Assembly: GCA_036389255.1 (NCBI GenBank)
Contig: DASVQI010000024.1
Coordinates: 1 to 64,000 of the forward strand
Length of the DNA: 64,000 nucleotides
Direction: 5' to 3'
Source: JACVRN01 sp036389255
GTDB taxonomy: Bacteria; Acidobacteriota; Blastocatellia; Pyrinomonadales; Pyrinomonadaceae
Position 1 is the stretch's first letter. Each line of letters starts with the position of its first letter. A program made the translations under genes and the position numbers. Below the pieces are notes generated by a model. It had not been told where the DNA came from. It made no database searches and saw only the letters and a list, made by a program, of their open reading frames with translations. Positions 1-9,400 of the stretch are shown one piece after another.

Positions 1-25
1 AGGACACCACCTCGAACAGGGACGG

Positions 26-68
26 CAAGATTGATTCACGGGTTCATTTACTCAATGAATCAATCTTG
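26..68. repeat. Family A intergenic palindrome, copy 1
   Basis: Perfect 13-bp inverted repeat (26-38 against 56-68) around a 17-nt loop. It lies 24 nt beyond the stop of the minus-strand DinB-like gene. The words TTGATTCA and TCAATGAATCAA recur in the copies near 45.4, 47.3 and 61.9 kb. It may act as a 3'-end hairpin; there is no long T-run. Confidence 0.6.
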
Positions 69-91
69 TCCATCTCGGTTAATTCTTCTGC

Positions 92-565
92 TTATCCTAA
101 GGCTTCGCGCAGGCGGCGAATCTGTGCGGCGTGGTTGTGGGCGTGCTCTGCGTAGATTCTGAGCCAGTCTTCGGCGGTATATGTTGCGTGCTCCGGGTGA
201 GAGCCTTCACGCTTCCATTCCTCTTCGGTCAGCGTGCGCAGTAGCTGCGCCGTGCTGGAGCGCGCGCCTTTGAATGCGTCCATAGCTGGCTGCATGTCGC
301 GCTCGTTATACCTGAGGCGCACCGCGAATGCCTCCTGGTCGTAGCTTTCAATCGAGGGCTTGTCCTGCGCTATGAGCTTTCTGATGCGAATCGCGCTCGT
401 CATCTCGCTGTCGGCTAAGTGCTGCACTATCTCGCAGGCGCTCCATTTTCCTTCAATCGGATGCGACGTGAGCTGATTTTCGGGGAAGCCTTCGAGGCTT
501 CTCTCAACTTCGGCGTAGCCGTCGGCGTAACGCTCAACCAGTCTTTCTCTCTCTTCGGGGGTCAT
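92..565 (-). CDS. DinB superfamily protein
   Basis: A 157-residue protein of DinB/YfiT-like four-helix fold, a family of metal-dependent thiol transferases or hydrolases usually of unknown substrate. The sequence shows the family's spaced histidines: one in an early helix (WSACEIVQHLADSE) and a C-terminal YAEHAHNHAAQIRRLRE helix that would supply the other metal ligands. No signal peptide or membrane segment is seen. An in-frame ATG exists at 643, but the start at 565 is preferred because AAGGAGAG sits just upstream and the extra 26 residues look non-conserved. The gene is divergent from the response regulator at 995. Family fairly sure; substrate unknown. Confidence 0.75.
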   Translation of the reverse strand: MTPEERERLVERYADGYAEVERSLEGFPENQLTSHPIEGKWSACEIVQHLADSEMTSAIRIRKLIAQDKPSIESYDQEAFAVRLRYNERDMQPAMDAFKGARSSTAQLLRTLTEEEWKREGSHPEHATYTAEDWLRIYAEHAHNHAAQIRRLREALG

Positions 566-640
566 CTGCTTCTCTCCTTTTACGAGTGCAAAACTTCTCC
601 GAAACAATACGCCCGAGCCCGTGTTAAGACAACTCCCTCT

Positions 641-733
641 CACCGCCCCAGACGCAGAGAGACGCGGAGGATGCGCAGAGAGAGATGAGCTTTTCTCCGC
701 GCCCCCTCTGCGTTTCTCTGCGTCTCTGCGGTG
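641..733. repeat. Family B palindrome (CACCGCAGAGACGC type), copy 1
   Basis: Long imperfect inverted repeat starting CACCGC and ending TCTCTGCGGTG, with arms rich in GACGCAGAGAGACGC and its complement. Related copies lie at 23172-23261 and 59881-59974. It sits in the divergent region between the DinB-like gene and the response regulator, so it is not a simple terminator for either. Confidence 0.65.
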
Positions 734-922
734 AATCCCATCGGGCGTTTAGAAGAAGAAAGTCGTAAGGAGTCAGCAAGTTACGTCTCTATATTGCTGA
801 GACTGCGGGAGCCTCTTCTGATAGTCTGAAAGACCTTGACAGGCTGCGTTGCGGGGCAGCCTGCGGGGGGTAAATGTACTAGAGCGTACCGACCCTCAGT
901 CTAGATATGTGTAACTTAATGC

Positions 923-952
923 TTGAGTTTATCCTCGTTCCCCTGCTATATT
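923..952 (+). promoter_or_regulatory. Sigma-70-like promoter of the response regulator
   Basis: TTGAGT at 923-928, an 18-nt spacer, then TATATT at 947-952 preceded by TGC (extended -10 flavour). It points to transcription from about 959, just ahead of the response regulator. Upstream, a 7-bp hairpin (841-847 with 856-862) lies in otherwise featureless sequence between the family B repeat and this promoter. Confidence 0.45.
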
Positions 953-994
953 CTCTTTTGACCGGGGCTCCGCCCCCGCCACAAGGCGGCCCCC

Positions 995-1801
995 TTGAAT
1001 GGACACGCCATCCGTCCTTCACCTTATAAATCACTGATGCCAACTTCCGTAGATAAAGTCAGAAGCAGAGACGAGAACGAATCGGCACAGCTCACTGAGC
1101 GTAAAACGACGCTGCTCGTAGTGGAAGATGACGAGAACATCTCTAGCGCCATCAGCGAATATTTTACGCGCGCGGGCTACATGGTGAAGACGGCCGAAGA
1201 CGGAGTGGCAGGTGTGCAGACGGCCCTTCACGACCACCCGGACGCGGTCGTGCTAGACCTGATGCTGCCGAAGATGGACGGCCTTGCGGTCTGTCGTGAG
1301 CTTAGGGAGAAGGCCCCTTACATCCCTATACTGATGCTGACGGCCAAGGACGACGTGGTTGACAAGGTGTTGGGTCTTGAGATGGGCGCGGACGATTACA
1401 TCACCAAGCCTTTCTCTCTGCGCGAGCTTGAGGCTCGCGTCAAGTCAGTCCTGAGGCGCGCGCGCACCAGCGTAAGCACCGACGGAAACTCCGATGAAGC
1501 GCCTATCGTGCGCGGCCGTCTTCGCATAGACCCTTCGAAGCGCGAAGTCGTAGTGGGCGACAGGCAAGTTGAATTGACGCCGAAGGAGTTCGACCTCCTG
1601 AGGCTCTTTGCATCGAACCCAGGGAGAGTTTTTCCCCGTAAGTACCTGCTTGAAAAAATCTGGGACTACTCTTATGAAGGGTACGACAGGACGATTGATT
1701 CACACATCAACCGCCTGCGCGCCAAGATTGAAGAGAACCCGGAAAATCCACAAATGGTCTTGACAGTCTGGGGCATCGGCTACAAGTTCAGCGACGAGTA
1801 A
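995..1801 (+). CDS. OmpR/PhoB-family response regulator
   Basis: DNA-binding response regulator of 268 residues. The receiver domain spans about residues 38-155, with acidic pocket E44/D45/D46, phospho-acceptor D88 (VVLDLMLPKMDG), T116 and K138 (ITKPF). The winged-helix effector domain spans about 170-267, with LTPKEFDLLRLF, the recognition-helix region DRTIDSHINRLRAKI and a closing GIGYKF. The first 37 residues are not conserved in the family; an internal ATG at 1037 is another possible start, and neither has a strong ribosome binding site. No histidine kinase adjoins it in the window, so it is an orphan regulator. The three HEAT-repeat genes follow on the same strand, but a 193-nt gap leaves co-transcription open. 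Confidence 0.9.
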   Translation: MNGHAIRPSPYKSLMPTSVDKVRSRDENESAQLTERKTTLLVVEDDENISSAISEYFTRAGYMVKTAEDGVAGVQTALHDHPDAVVLDLMLPKMDGLAVCRELREKAPYIPILMLTAKDDVVDKVLGLEMGADDYITKPFSLRELEARVKSVLRRARTSVSTDGNSDEAPIVRGRLRIDPSKREVVVGDRQVELTPKEFDLLRLFASNPGRVFPRKYLLEKIWDYSYEGYDRTIDSHINRLRAKIEENPENPQMVLTVWGIGYKFSDE

Positions 1802-1994
1802 TAAACCCCTTCTTGCTCCGTTCACACCCTCTCACGCTCGCTGGCTGAACTCGCTCCCGAACGCAAGGTCGCATCAAGTGATGTACTCTTTTATTTGATT
1901 CCAGACACGGGCCGAAACTGTGCGGCCAGTCCCTTCTACACGCAACGCCGGTTACGACAAACCTACCGAACCGGCGGCCTACTAATCCGAAGCT

Positions 1995-4412
1995 ATGAAA
2001 AACCTATTGCCTGCCTTTAACGTGGTCGAGAATAAAGCCATGAGAAATACCAAGATGATGAAGAGAGTTATTCGTGTCTCGGCTATGGGCGCAATCTTTG
2101 CGGCCACGGCTTTCCTGCCTTTCCCCAATCCGCAAGCGCAGAAGAGGGAAGCGCCGAACGTCACGGGCATCAGCTCGCGTAAGACGGCGCGCGGTCAGGT
2201 CATCACCATCACGACCGACGGCCCCGTCAGTGGCACGCAGACATGGCAAGACCCCAACGGCAAGTTCAACATAGTGCTGCCGGGCTCGGGCGGAAGCCAG
2301 GTGAGCGGCGCACAGGGCGGTGTGGCGGTGCGAAAGCTGGGCAACTCGCTGGGCATAGAAGTTCCCACCAAGCCCGGTGCCAACGTCACCGTGCAGCCTC
2401 GCGCCAACGGCGTAGACTTGATAGTCGAAGGCGAAGTTGAAACTTCAAGAAGCGCCGGGCAGGATAACTCGCCGGGAGCTTCACAAAGCGGCTCCGCTTC
2501 CGGAAAATCTGAAGGGGCGCGTACAGGCTCGCTGACAGTACCGAATTTAACCAGACCGTATCCGGCCCCGGCTCCTTCGACCACAGCGCCTCAAACGGCT
2601 CTGCCCACAAACAGTTCTCCCGCGCCCGTTACAACAGCGCCGCAGACCGCTCCGGCTACAGGCAGCGCTCAGCCGCCCGCAACAGCAATCACTGCGTCGC
2701 CCGCTACGGAGCAGCCACCGGCAGCAGCCCCTGCGGCTCCGGCAGCGGCTCAGGAAGAGGGCGGGCTCTTCTCCTACATCTTCTCTTGGACGGGGCTGGC
2801 GGTGCTGCTCTTGGTTGGTCTTGGTGTTGTGCTTTTGCTGCGTCGTAAGGAGCAGAGCGGCTGGGAGAATGTAGAGGACGAGAGCGCGGAGAAGAATAAA
2901 CAGGCCGCGACTCCCGCTCCGGCTAATGTGCTGGACGAAGAGACGGAGCGCACAGGCGAGCGCCGCAAACGAGAGCGCCGCAAGGGCTCATGGGGCGGAC
3001 GCCGCACGACCGACAAGCCTGAAGCTCTGGTGAAAGCTGCGGACGGCGCTGTGCAGACTGTCGAAGGGCGAGAAGTGACTATGGAGACGCGCCAGAACGT
3101 TCTGGTTCAGTCTGCTCTCTTCGGCGCGTACCGCGTAGACCAGGAGATAGGAAAGCTTCTGCTCGGCCAGCCGCACAGGATAGACGTGCTGGCTTCTCGC
3201 GCGCCCGACGACCGCCGCGCCATGGAAACGTCGCTCCTTAAGGCGCTGGCGTCGCCTGAGATAGATGAAGCCGGACGCCGCCGCGCGCGTGAAGCTCTGG
3301 AGGATTACGGTTACGTGGCGCGTCAGAGCGCCGCGCTGCTGCTCTCGACGGACGCTTACGAGCGGGCTTCGGCCGCACGCGTTCTGGGAGAAGTGCAATC
3401 AGCCACTTCGTTGCCCTTCCTGCTGGAAGCGCTTTACGACTCCGAGCAGATTGTGCGCACGAATGCCGTCACCAGCATAGGCTCGCTCAAGCTGCCTTCG
3501 GCAATCGGAGCGCTTCTGGACATGGCGCGTCGTTATCCCGACATGCCCGCGACTCTCATCAGCCGCGCCCTGAGCGATTGCTCTGTGGAGAGCTTGGACT
3601 TCATGGACAGCGCAGCCACAGGCTTTATGCTCAGCTCCGGCGAGGACGCCATGTTCACGGGAGAGATAATGCACCTTGAGGCCGCCACGCCCTTTGAAGC
3701 CCTGCCCGAATGGCTCGAAGACGAATCGCTGGCGGAGGCTCTGGATAGATTAGCCAGCACGGATGTCGAGGCGCGCACGGCTGCGGCAACGTCGCTCGCG
3801 CAGTATCAGGTGCAGCGCTCCGTTGATGCTCTGACGGCGCTGGCCAGCCAAGACCCTGAGGCGACCGTGCGCGCAGCAGCCGTCACGAGCCTTGGCGTCA
3901 TAGACCACGAGTCCGTCTTTGCGCCGGTGCTGATAGCCTTTGTTGACGAGGCGCGAGAGGTGCGTGCGGCTGCCGCTCGTGCGCTGTCTCGCCTGAACTT
4001 CAACCGCGCGGACGCCTACGCACGACTGCTTGAGAGCGCGGATGGGGAGACTCTCAATCGTGTCGCGCACGCCTGCATTGACGCGGGCATGGCCAAGCAG
4101 GCGATTGACCGGCTGGGAAGCGACGACCGCAGGCAGGCTTATGAAGCCTTCACAATGCTTTCGCTTCTGGCCAAAGCCGGTCAGGTCGAGCCTGTGATGG
4201 AAGCCGTCAAAGAGCATAGGAGCGAAGAGGTCAAGCTGGGCGCAGTCAAGATTCTGGGAATCTACGGAAAGCCGGAAGTGCTTCCTAATTTAAGGGAGCT
4301 TGCGGTCACGGACGGCATACCGGAACAGGTGCGCATGGCCTTGATGGAAGTTGTCTATAAAATTGACCAATCCATGAATCAGCCGGAGGATTATTCAGCC
4401 GTCTCGATATAG
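1995..4412 (+). CDS. Membrane-anchored HEAT-repeat protein with AMIN-like N-terminus
   Basis: An 805-residue protein of unrecognised function. In order: a hydrophobic export signal (about residues 20-48); a beta-rich AMIN-like stretch (55-150, VITITTDGPVSGTQTW); a Pro/Ala/Thr linker (175-255); one transmembrane helix (258-283) ending LLRRKEQ; a charged linker; then two alpha-helical repeat blocks. Block X (about 394-530) resembles the C-terminus of the next gene and block Y (about 575-793) resembles the C-terminus of the third gene. The AMIN-like part would be periplasmic and the HEAT part cytoplasmic. ATGs at 2040 and 2055 are alternative starts just before the signal. It may be a scaffold linking cell-wall binding to cytoplasmic partners; that role is inference. 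Confidence 0.75.
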   Translation: MKNLLPAFNVVENKAMRNTKMMKRVIRVSAMGAIFAATAFLPFPNPQAQKREAPNVTGISSRKTARGQVITITTDGPVSGTQTWQDPNGKFNIVLPGSGGSQVSGAQGGVAVRKLGNSLGIEVPTKPGANVTVQPRANGVDLIVEGEVETSRSAGQDNSPGASQSGSASGKSEGARTGSLTVPNLTRPYPAPAPSTTAPQTALPTNSSPAPVTTAPQTAPATGSAQPPATAITASPATEQPPAAAPAAPAAAQEEGGLFSYIFSWTGLAVLLLVGLGVVLLLRRKEQSGWENVEDESAEKNKQAATPAPANVLDEETERTGERRKRERRKGSWGGRRTTDKPEALVKAADGAVQTVEGREVTMETRQNVLVQSALFGAYRVDQEIGKLLLGQPHRIDVLASRAPDDRRAMETSLLKALASPEIDEAGRRRAREALEDYGYVARQSAALLLSTDAYERASAARVLGEVQSATSLPFLLEALYDSEQIVRTNAVTSIGSLKLPSAIGALLDMARRYPDMPATLISRALSDCSVESLDFMDSAATGFMLSSGEDAMFTGEIMHLEAATPFEALPEWLEDESLAEALDRLASTDVEARTAAATSLAQYQVQRSVDALTALASQDPEATVRAAAVTSLGVIDHESVFAPVLIAFVDEAREVRAAAARALSRLNFNRADAYARLLESADGETLNRVAHACIDAGMAKQAIDRLGSDDRRQAYEAFTMLSLLAKAGQVEPVMEAVKEHRSEEVKLGAVKILGIYGKPEVLPNLRELAVTDGIPEQVRMALMEVVYKIDQSMNQPEDYSAVSI

Positions 4413-4517
4413 CAGGTTTTGATTGTTAAAAGGGTCGTGACAAGAAAGCCTTTTGCGTTGCATAATGCAGGGCGGCTCCAACGTCTTATTAGCTCAACTG
4501 ACCCGGTGATATTCAAA

Positions 4518-6479
4518 ATGCCCCGCTCACCTCAAAAAGTTATCAACTGGCGCTCTCTGGCCTTGTTGCTTGCCTTCAGTCTCTTCGTCTCTTTCGTGCT
4601 GATAGAGGCGGGGGCGCAGGGCAGGCGTTCGCGTCCTGTACAGAACGCATCTTCAGGCTCAAGCCCGCAGCAGACGCCGCGAAAGAACATAGCCTCCGTG
4701 CGAACCACGGACGCTCCTGACGGCTCGCGCGTAACCATCACGTCCGACGCTCCGCTCAACGATTATGAAGCATACTGGGGCGGCGACCGTTTCTTCGTCA
4801 TCATCCCGAACGCGGAAATAACTTATCAGAATATGCAGACGCTCCAGTCATCTCTGCGCGGGCGCGGCTTTCAGGACGTTCGCATAGAGAGGAAGGGAAA
4901 CGACCTTGTCTTCTCCTTCCGCATGCAGGCAGGTTTTCGCGCGCGGCCCGAGCAGAAGTTCAACCGGCTGGACATCATCTTAACCGCGCCGCCGGGCAGC
5001 ATTGTCACTTCTAACAGGAACACCGGACAGACCGTAACGCAGGGAGGCGGAACCGGCAGGCCGACCAACACAGGCAGACCGTCAGACACCGGCGGAACGA
5101 CCGGCACCGGCACGAGCGTTACTACGGGCGGGCAGCTTGGCGGCGGCACATCCGGCACGAGCGGCGGCGGAACGACCGCAAGCTCCGGCAGCGCCGGTGG
5201 CGGCGGTGGAAGACGCATCACAGGCGGTCGCGGACGCGGCAGGTCTGGAGGCTATACCGGCTATGGCGGCGGCGGTGGCGGAGACAGGGGCGGCGGCACT
5301 CCTCTGAACATTCCTCTGCCGAGCGACATTCAGGCATCACAGACGCCTTCACCGACTCCGCTCACGACTGGCACGCCGCCTGCCGCTACGACAGCCAGCC
5401 CGGCCGCCAGCCCCGGAACGGGCGAAGCTACTGCGCAGGTCAGTCCATCGCCCGCGACCTCCCTATCGCCCACGCCTGAACAGATTGCGCGCAACGAGCC
5501 GCCTGTGACCGCTCCGCCCGCCACGGGCACTACCAATACGGATGCGCCCGCGCCCGCGACCAACACAGGCTTTGCCGCAGCCGTGCGCGAGTACTGGCTG
5601 CCGCTTCTGATTGGCCTGCTCGTGCTTGGCGCAATAGTTCTCCTGATGGCTTCGCGCTCGCGCGCAGAGAGCGCAGACGGGCGCGAGACGGAGCGCCGCC
5701 TGCAAACCGGAAAGCAGGAGACGATTAAGGATAAGCCCGCTTCGCGCACCGGCGCTGCCGTAGCGGGTGGAGCCGCAGGCGCTGCCGCCGTAGCCGCTAT
5801 GGCTAAAGAGTCGCGCGCCAAGACCAAAGCTCCGGTGGAAGAGCCCGTCAGGGAAGATGAGTCGAAGACCCTTGAGCCTGTGGCTCCGCCTGTTGCTATG
5901 GAGCAGGTGAGCGCAGAGGCAAAGAACCTGCTGGAAGGGAAGGATTATGATGAAGCGGTCATAGCCTCATCGAATCCGGACACGCGCCAGATAGTTTCCA
6001 CGGAGCTTCAGGCGGCGCTCGCCAGCCGCAACCCCGAGAGACGCCTGCGCGCGCGCGAGGCTTTCATCAAGCACGGCTTCTTCGATGAAGCCACAAGAAA
6101 GCTGCGCACGTCCACTTCTTCAGCCGAACGCATCTCGGCTGCTCGCGCGCTCGGCCTCACGCAGGAGAACTCGGCCACTTCGCACCTTGTAGCCGCGCTT
6201 GAAGACGACGACCCGGAAGTCAGGCGAGCATCTGTCAACGCGCTGGCGGAGTTGCGTGACCCTTCGGCCATAGGCCCCTTGAACGCCTTGCTTGAGCGCG
6301 AGAAGAACCGCAAAGTCCCGCACTCGCTCATACGCCGCGCCATAGAGGCCAGCGCTACAATTGACATGCCCGAGGCCACGGCCGAGCCGCCTGCGGCCAC
6401 AGGCAAAGGCGCGACCGCCAAGAGCGCGGGGAAGAAAGATAAAGACGACGACGACGATCGAGAGGTATTCGAGATATGA
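4518..6479 (+). CDS. Membrane protein with AMIN-like domain, Gly-rich linker and HEAT repeats
   Basis: A 653-residue protein. An N-terminal hydrophobic signal or anchor (about residues 10-33) is followed by an AMIN-like domain (59-157; VTITSDAPLNDYEAYWGG, then FFVIIPNAEI). A very Gly/Ser/Thr-rich linker (165-260), a Pro/Thr stretch, a transmembrane helix (about 361-378, LPLLIGLLVLGAIVLL) and helical HEAT-type repeats (about 475-615) follow; the tail is Lys/Asp-rich. The HEAT block aligns by eye with block X of the preceding protein, including RRxRARExxxxxG and PSAIGxL. A TTG frame opens at 4419, but ATG 4518 sits right before the signal and has GGTGA upstream. Its stop overlaps the next ATG (ATGA), so translation is probably coupled. 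Function unknown. Confidence 0.75.
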   Translation: MPRSPQKVINWRSLALLLAFSLFVSFVLIEAGAQGRRSRPVQNASSGSSPQQTPRKNIASVRTTDAPDGSRVTITSDAPLNDYEAYWGGDRFFVIIPNAEITYQNMQTLQSSLRGRGFQDVRIERKGNDLVFSFRMQAGFRARPEQKFNRLDIILTAPPGSIVTSNRNTGQTVTQGGGTGRPTNTGRPSDTGGTTGTGTSVTTGGQLGGGTSGTSGGGTTASSGSAGGGGGRRITGGRGRGRSGGYTGYGGGGGGDRGGGTPLNIPLPSDIQASQTPSPTPLTTGTPPAATTASPAASPGTGEATAQVSPSPATSLSPTPEQIARNEPPVTAPPATGTTNTDAPAPATNTGFAAAVREYWLPLLIGLLVLGAIVLLMASRSRAESADGRETERRLQTGKQETIKDKPASRTGAAVAGGAAGAAAVAAMAKESRAKTKAPVEEPVREDESKTLEPVAPPVAMEQVSAEAKNLLEGKDYDEAVIASSNPDTRQIVSTELQAALASRNPERRLRAREAFIKHGFFDEATRKLRTSTSSAERISAARALGLTQENSATSHLVAALEDDDPEVRRASVNALAELRDPSAIGPLNALLEREKNRKVPHSLIRRAIEASATIDMPEATAEPPAATGKGATAKSAGKKDKDDDDDREVFEI

Positions 6480-9400
6480 CGGCGAGCGCTTTGCTCACAC
6501 AACTACATGAAATAGGTGTGGTGCTCTCACTGACGAGCGAGGATCGTCTCAAGATTGATGCGCCGAAGGGCGCTATCACGCCTGAGCTGCGCGATGCCCT
6601 AGTGGGAAACAAGGCAGAGTTGATTGCGATTCTTCAACAGCAGGCCGCCGCGCAGGAGACTGAAGCAGAAGAGGAATCGGCCGCGCCCGTGTCGGAAGCC
6701 GCGCCCGTTGCCGAAGAGGAAGAAGCGAGAAGAAAGAGCGAGGAAGAAGAAGAGCAGAGAGAAGCTGCGGAAGCTGCCGCGCGAGACAGGGCCGAAGAGG
6801 AAGCTACAAGACAGGCCGCAGAAGCCGAAGCGGCGCGTAAGGCCGAAGAAGAGGAACAGGAGCGTCAGGCGGCGGAAGCTGCGCGGCTTGAGGAAGAGAA
6901 ACGAGCGGAGGCCGGGCGGCAGGAGGCGGAAGCTAAGAGAGTCGCAGAAGCTGAAGCAGAGCGCAAGCGGATTGAGCAGCAGGAAAGATTGCGCGCTGAG
7001 GCCGAGGCACGTTGGCGCGCAGATGAAGAGGAACGCGAGCGTGCCGAAGAAGAGGCCAGCCGCCTTGCGGAAGAGCAGCGCAGGCGCGAGGAAGAAGAGC
7101 AGGCAAGGCTTCATGCGCTCAAGCAGGCGAAAGAAGAGGAGCGGTCACAGAAGAAGGCCGCAGCCGCGCGGTTGCAGGAAGAGGAAGCCGCCCGCGAATC
7201 GGCAGAGGTTGAAAAGCTACGCAAGCGCTTGGAAGCTGCTACGGCAGAGCGTGAACGGGTTGAAGAGGAGCTGACGCGCCTTCGCAACGAGGCTGAGACT
7301 GCGCGCAAGCGTGCCGAAGAAGATACGCGTGCGCGTCTGGCCGAAGAGGCACGCCGCCGCGCGGAAGAGGACGACAGGCGGCGAGCCGAAGAGGACGCTT
7401 CGCGCAAGCGCGCCAAGGAAGAGGCGCGGTTGCGCGCCGAGGCGGAGACGGCCCGTCGTCGTGCCGATGAGGAATCAACCGCGCGCAAGCGCGCAGAAGA
7501 GATGATGGCACGCCTTCAGGCGGAGCAGGAGTCTGCGCGAAAGCTCGCGGAGGCCGCGACACGGCGGCAGGAGGAATGGGAGGCTCAGCGCCGCAAGCTG
7601 GTCGAGGACGAGAAGAGCGCTCGCGCCGAAGCGGAAGCTGCTCGCAAGAAGGCCAAGGCTGACGCTACCGCGCGTAAGAAGGCAGAGGAAGAGGCTGCCA
7701 AGCTTCGGCGCGAAGCCGAGGCCGCAGCAAAGCGGGCTGCGGAAGCTGCTCGTTTAGCCGAAGAGGCCAGAGAGCAGGCTGAGGCCAGTCGCACTCAACT
7801 CGAAGCAGAAGCCAAGAGAGCTTCGGCTGAGAGCCAGCAGCGTGAGGCCGAGGTCGAGGTCGCTCAAAAGCAGTCGGAGGCCGCGAGGCGTCGCGCTGAA
7901 GAGATGGCCATGGTGGCAGATGCCGAGGCACGACAGCGCGTGGAGAGCGAGGCAAAGCTGCGCGCGGAGATAGAGGCCGCTCGCGGCCAGACTCAAGCGG
8001 CTCTGCTTGAGGCGCAGATTAAGGCCGAAGAGGTTTCGGCTGTGCGTCAGCTTCTGGAAGAAGAGACGGAGCGTCGTGAAGCTGAGATAGCAGCCGCGCT
8101 CAAGCAGGCAGAAGAATTGAAGCGACAGGCCGAAGAGGCCGAGAGCCGCGCGGCTGAAGAGGCCCGCGTGCGTGCGGAATATGAGGCCGCTCGCCTTCAG
8201 GCTGAAGAGGCCACGGAAGCCTTAAGGCTCAAGGCTGAAGAAGAGGTCACGCGTCTTCGCGCAGAGCACGAAGAGATACGCAGGCAGTCGGAAGAGGCTG
8301 CGCGTCTTCAGGCTGAGGCCGAGGCGCGCTCCAGAGCCGATGAAGAGATTGCGCGCCAGTTGGAAGCCGCACGCGCACAGATAGAAGAAGAGCGGCAGCG
8401 TGCCGAGGCTGCTAGGGCAGAGGCTCTGGCTGCACAGGCGCGTGCAGAGGCAGAGGCCGCAGCGCGTCTTCAAGTCGAAGAAGAGGCCGAGAGGGTTCGC
8501 GCGGCGCTCGAAGCTGCGCGGGTTGCTGAGGATGCTCGTCGCCAGTCAGAGCTTGAAGAGGCCACCCGTCAGGCTGAACAGGCTCAGGCCAGACGCATCG
8601 CAGACGAGGCTGCCCGCCGCGCCGAAGAGGAACGCGCCCACGCCATAGCAGAAGCTCGCAGGCGCTCCGAAGAGGAAGAGACACGCGCCCGCCTGCAACT
8701 GGAAGCAGAACAGCGCGCATGGAATGAACAGAGGCGGCTCGAAGCAGAAGCTGAAGCCGCTCGCAGCCGCGAGCTGGAAGAGGTTGTGAGCGTTGATGAG
8801 ATAAAAGCTGTAGAGCCCGTCGCGCGCGACATAGAAGCTATCATGGCGGATTTAGAATCCACCGAGATAGAAGTGGCCACGCCTGTAGAGAGTTTCGACT
8901 ACGCGGAGCCTCTGATAGAGCGCAACGGCAACACGGCTTCGGGCTGGGTCGAAATTGACCTCAGCGAGCCGGAGATTGTTCGCCACGCGCAGCCCATTCG
9001 CTCCGCTTCGACGCCCGAGCCCGCTCAGGAAGAGAGAGAGACGTTCATACTCGGCAACTCCGAGGATGAGCCCGTCATGGTCGAGCCCGAGTGGGAGATG
9101 GGTGAAACTTACACGCCTGTTCAGGTTGAGCCTGAGATTGCTTCTCCTGCGGCCAGCGCACAACCGGAAGCTCCCGTTAAAGATTTAGCGCCGTCCATGG
9201 AAGACAAGGGCATAGCGCTCGCAGGCGACGAGTTCCTTGGCGTCCCGAGCGCCGTCCTGAAGCGTTTGAGCAGCGAGGACGAGCTTGAGCGGGCGCAGGC
9301 CGTCACAGACCTTGCGCGCGTAGGGGGCGACGATTCGTTCCGTCAAATCACAGCCGCCTTCGATGACCCGTCCGTAGAGGTTCGCAACGCTGCCGCGCGG

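Noticed and set aside
6700..8800. Tandem DNA repeat or assembly artefact in the coiled-coil gene
   Set aside because: The low complexity comes from Glu/Ala/Arg heptads with varied codons; the frame stays open and flanking domains are intact, so it looks like genuine coding sequence.
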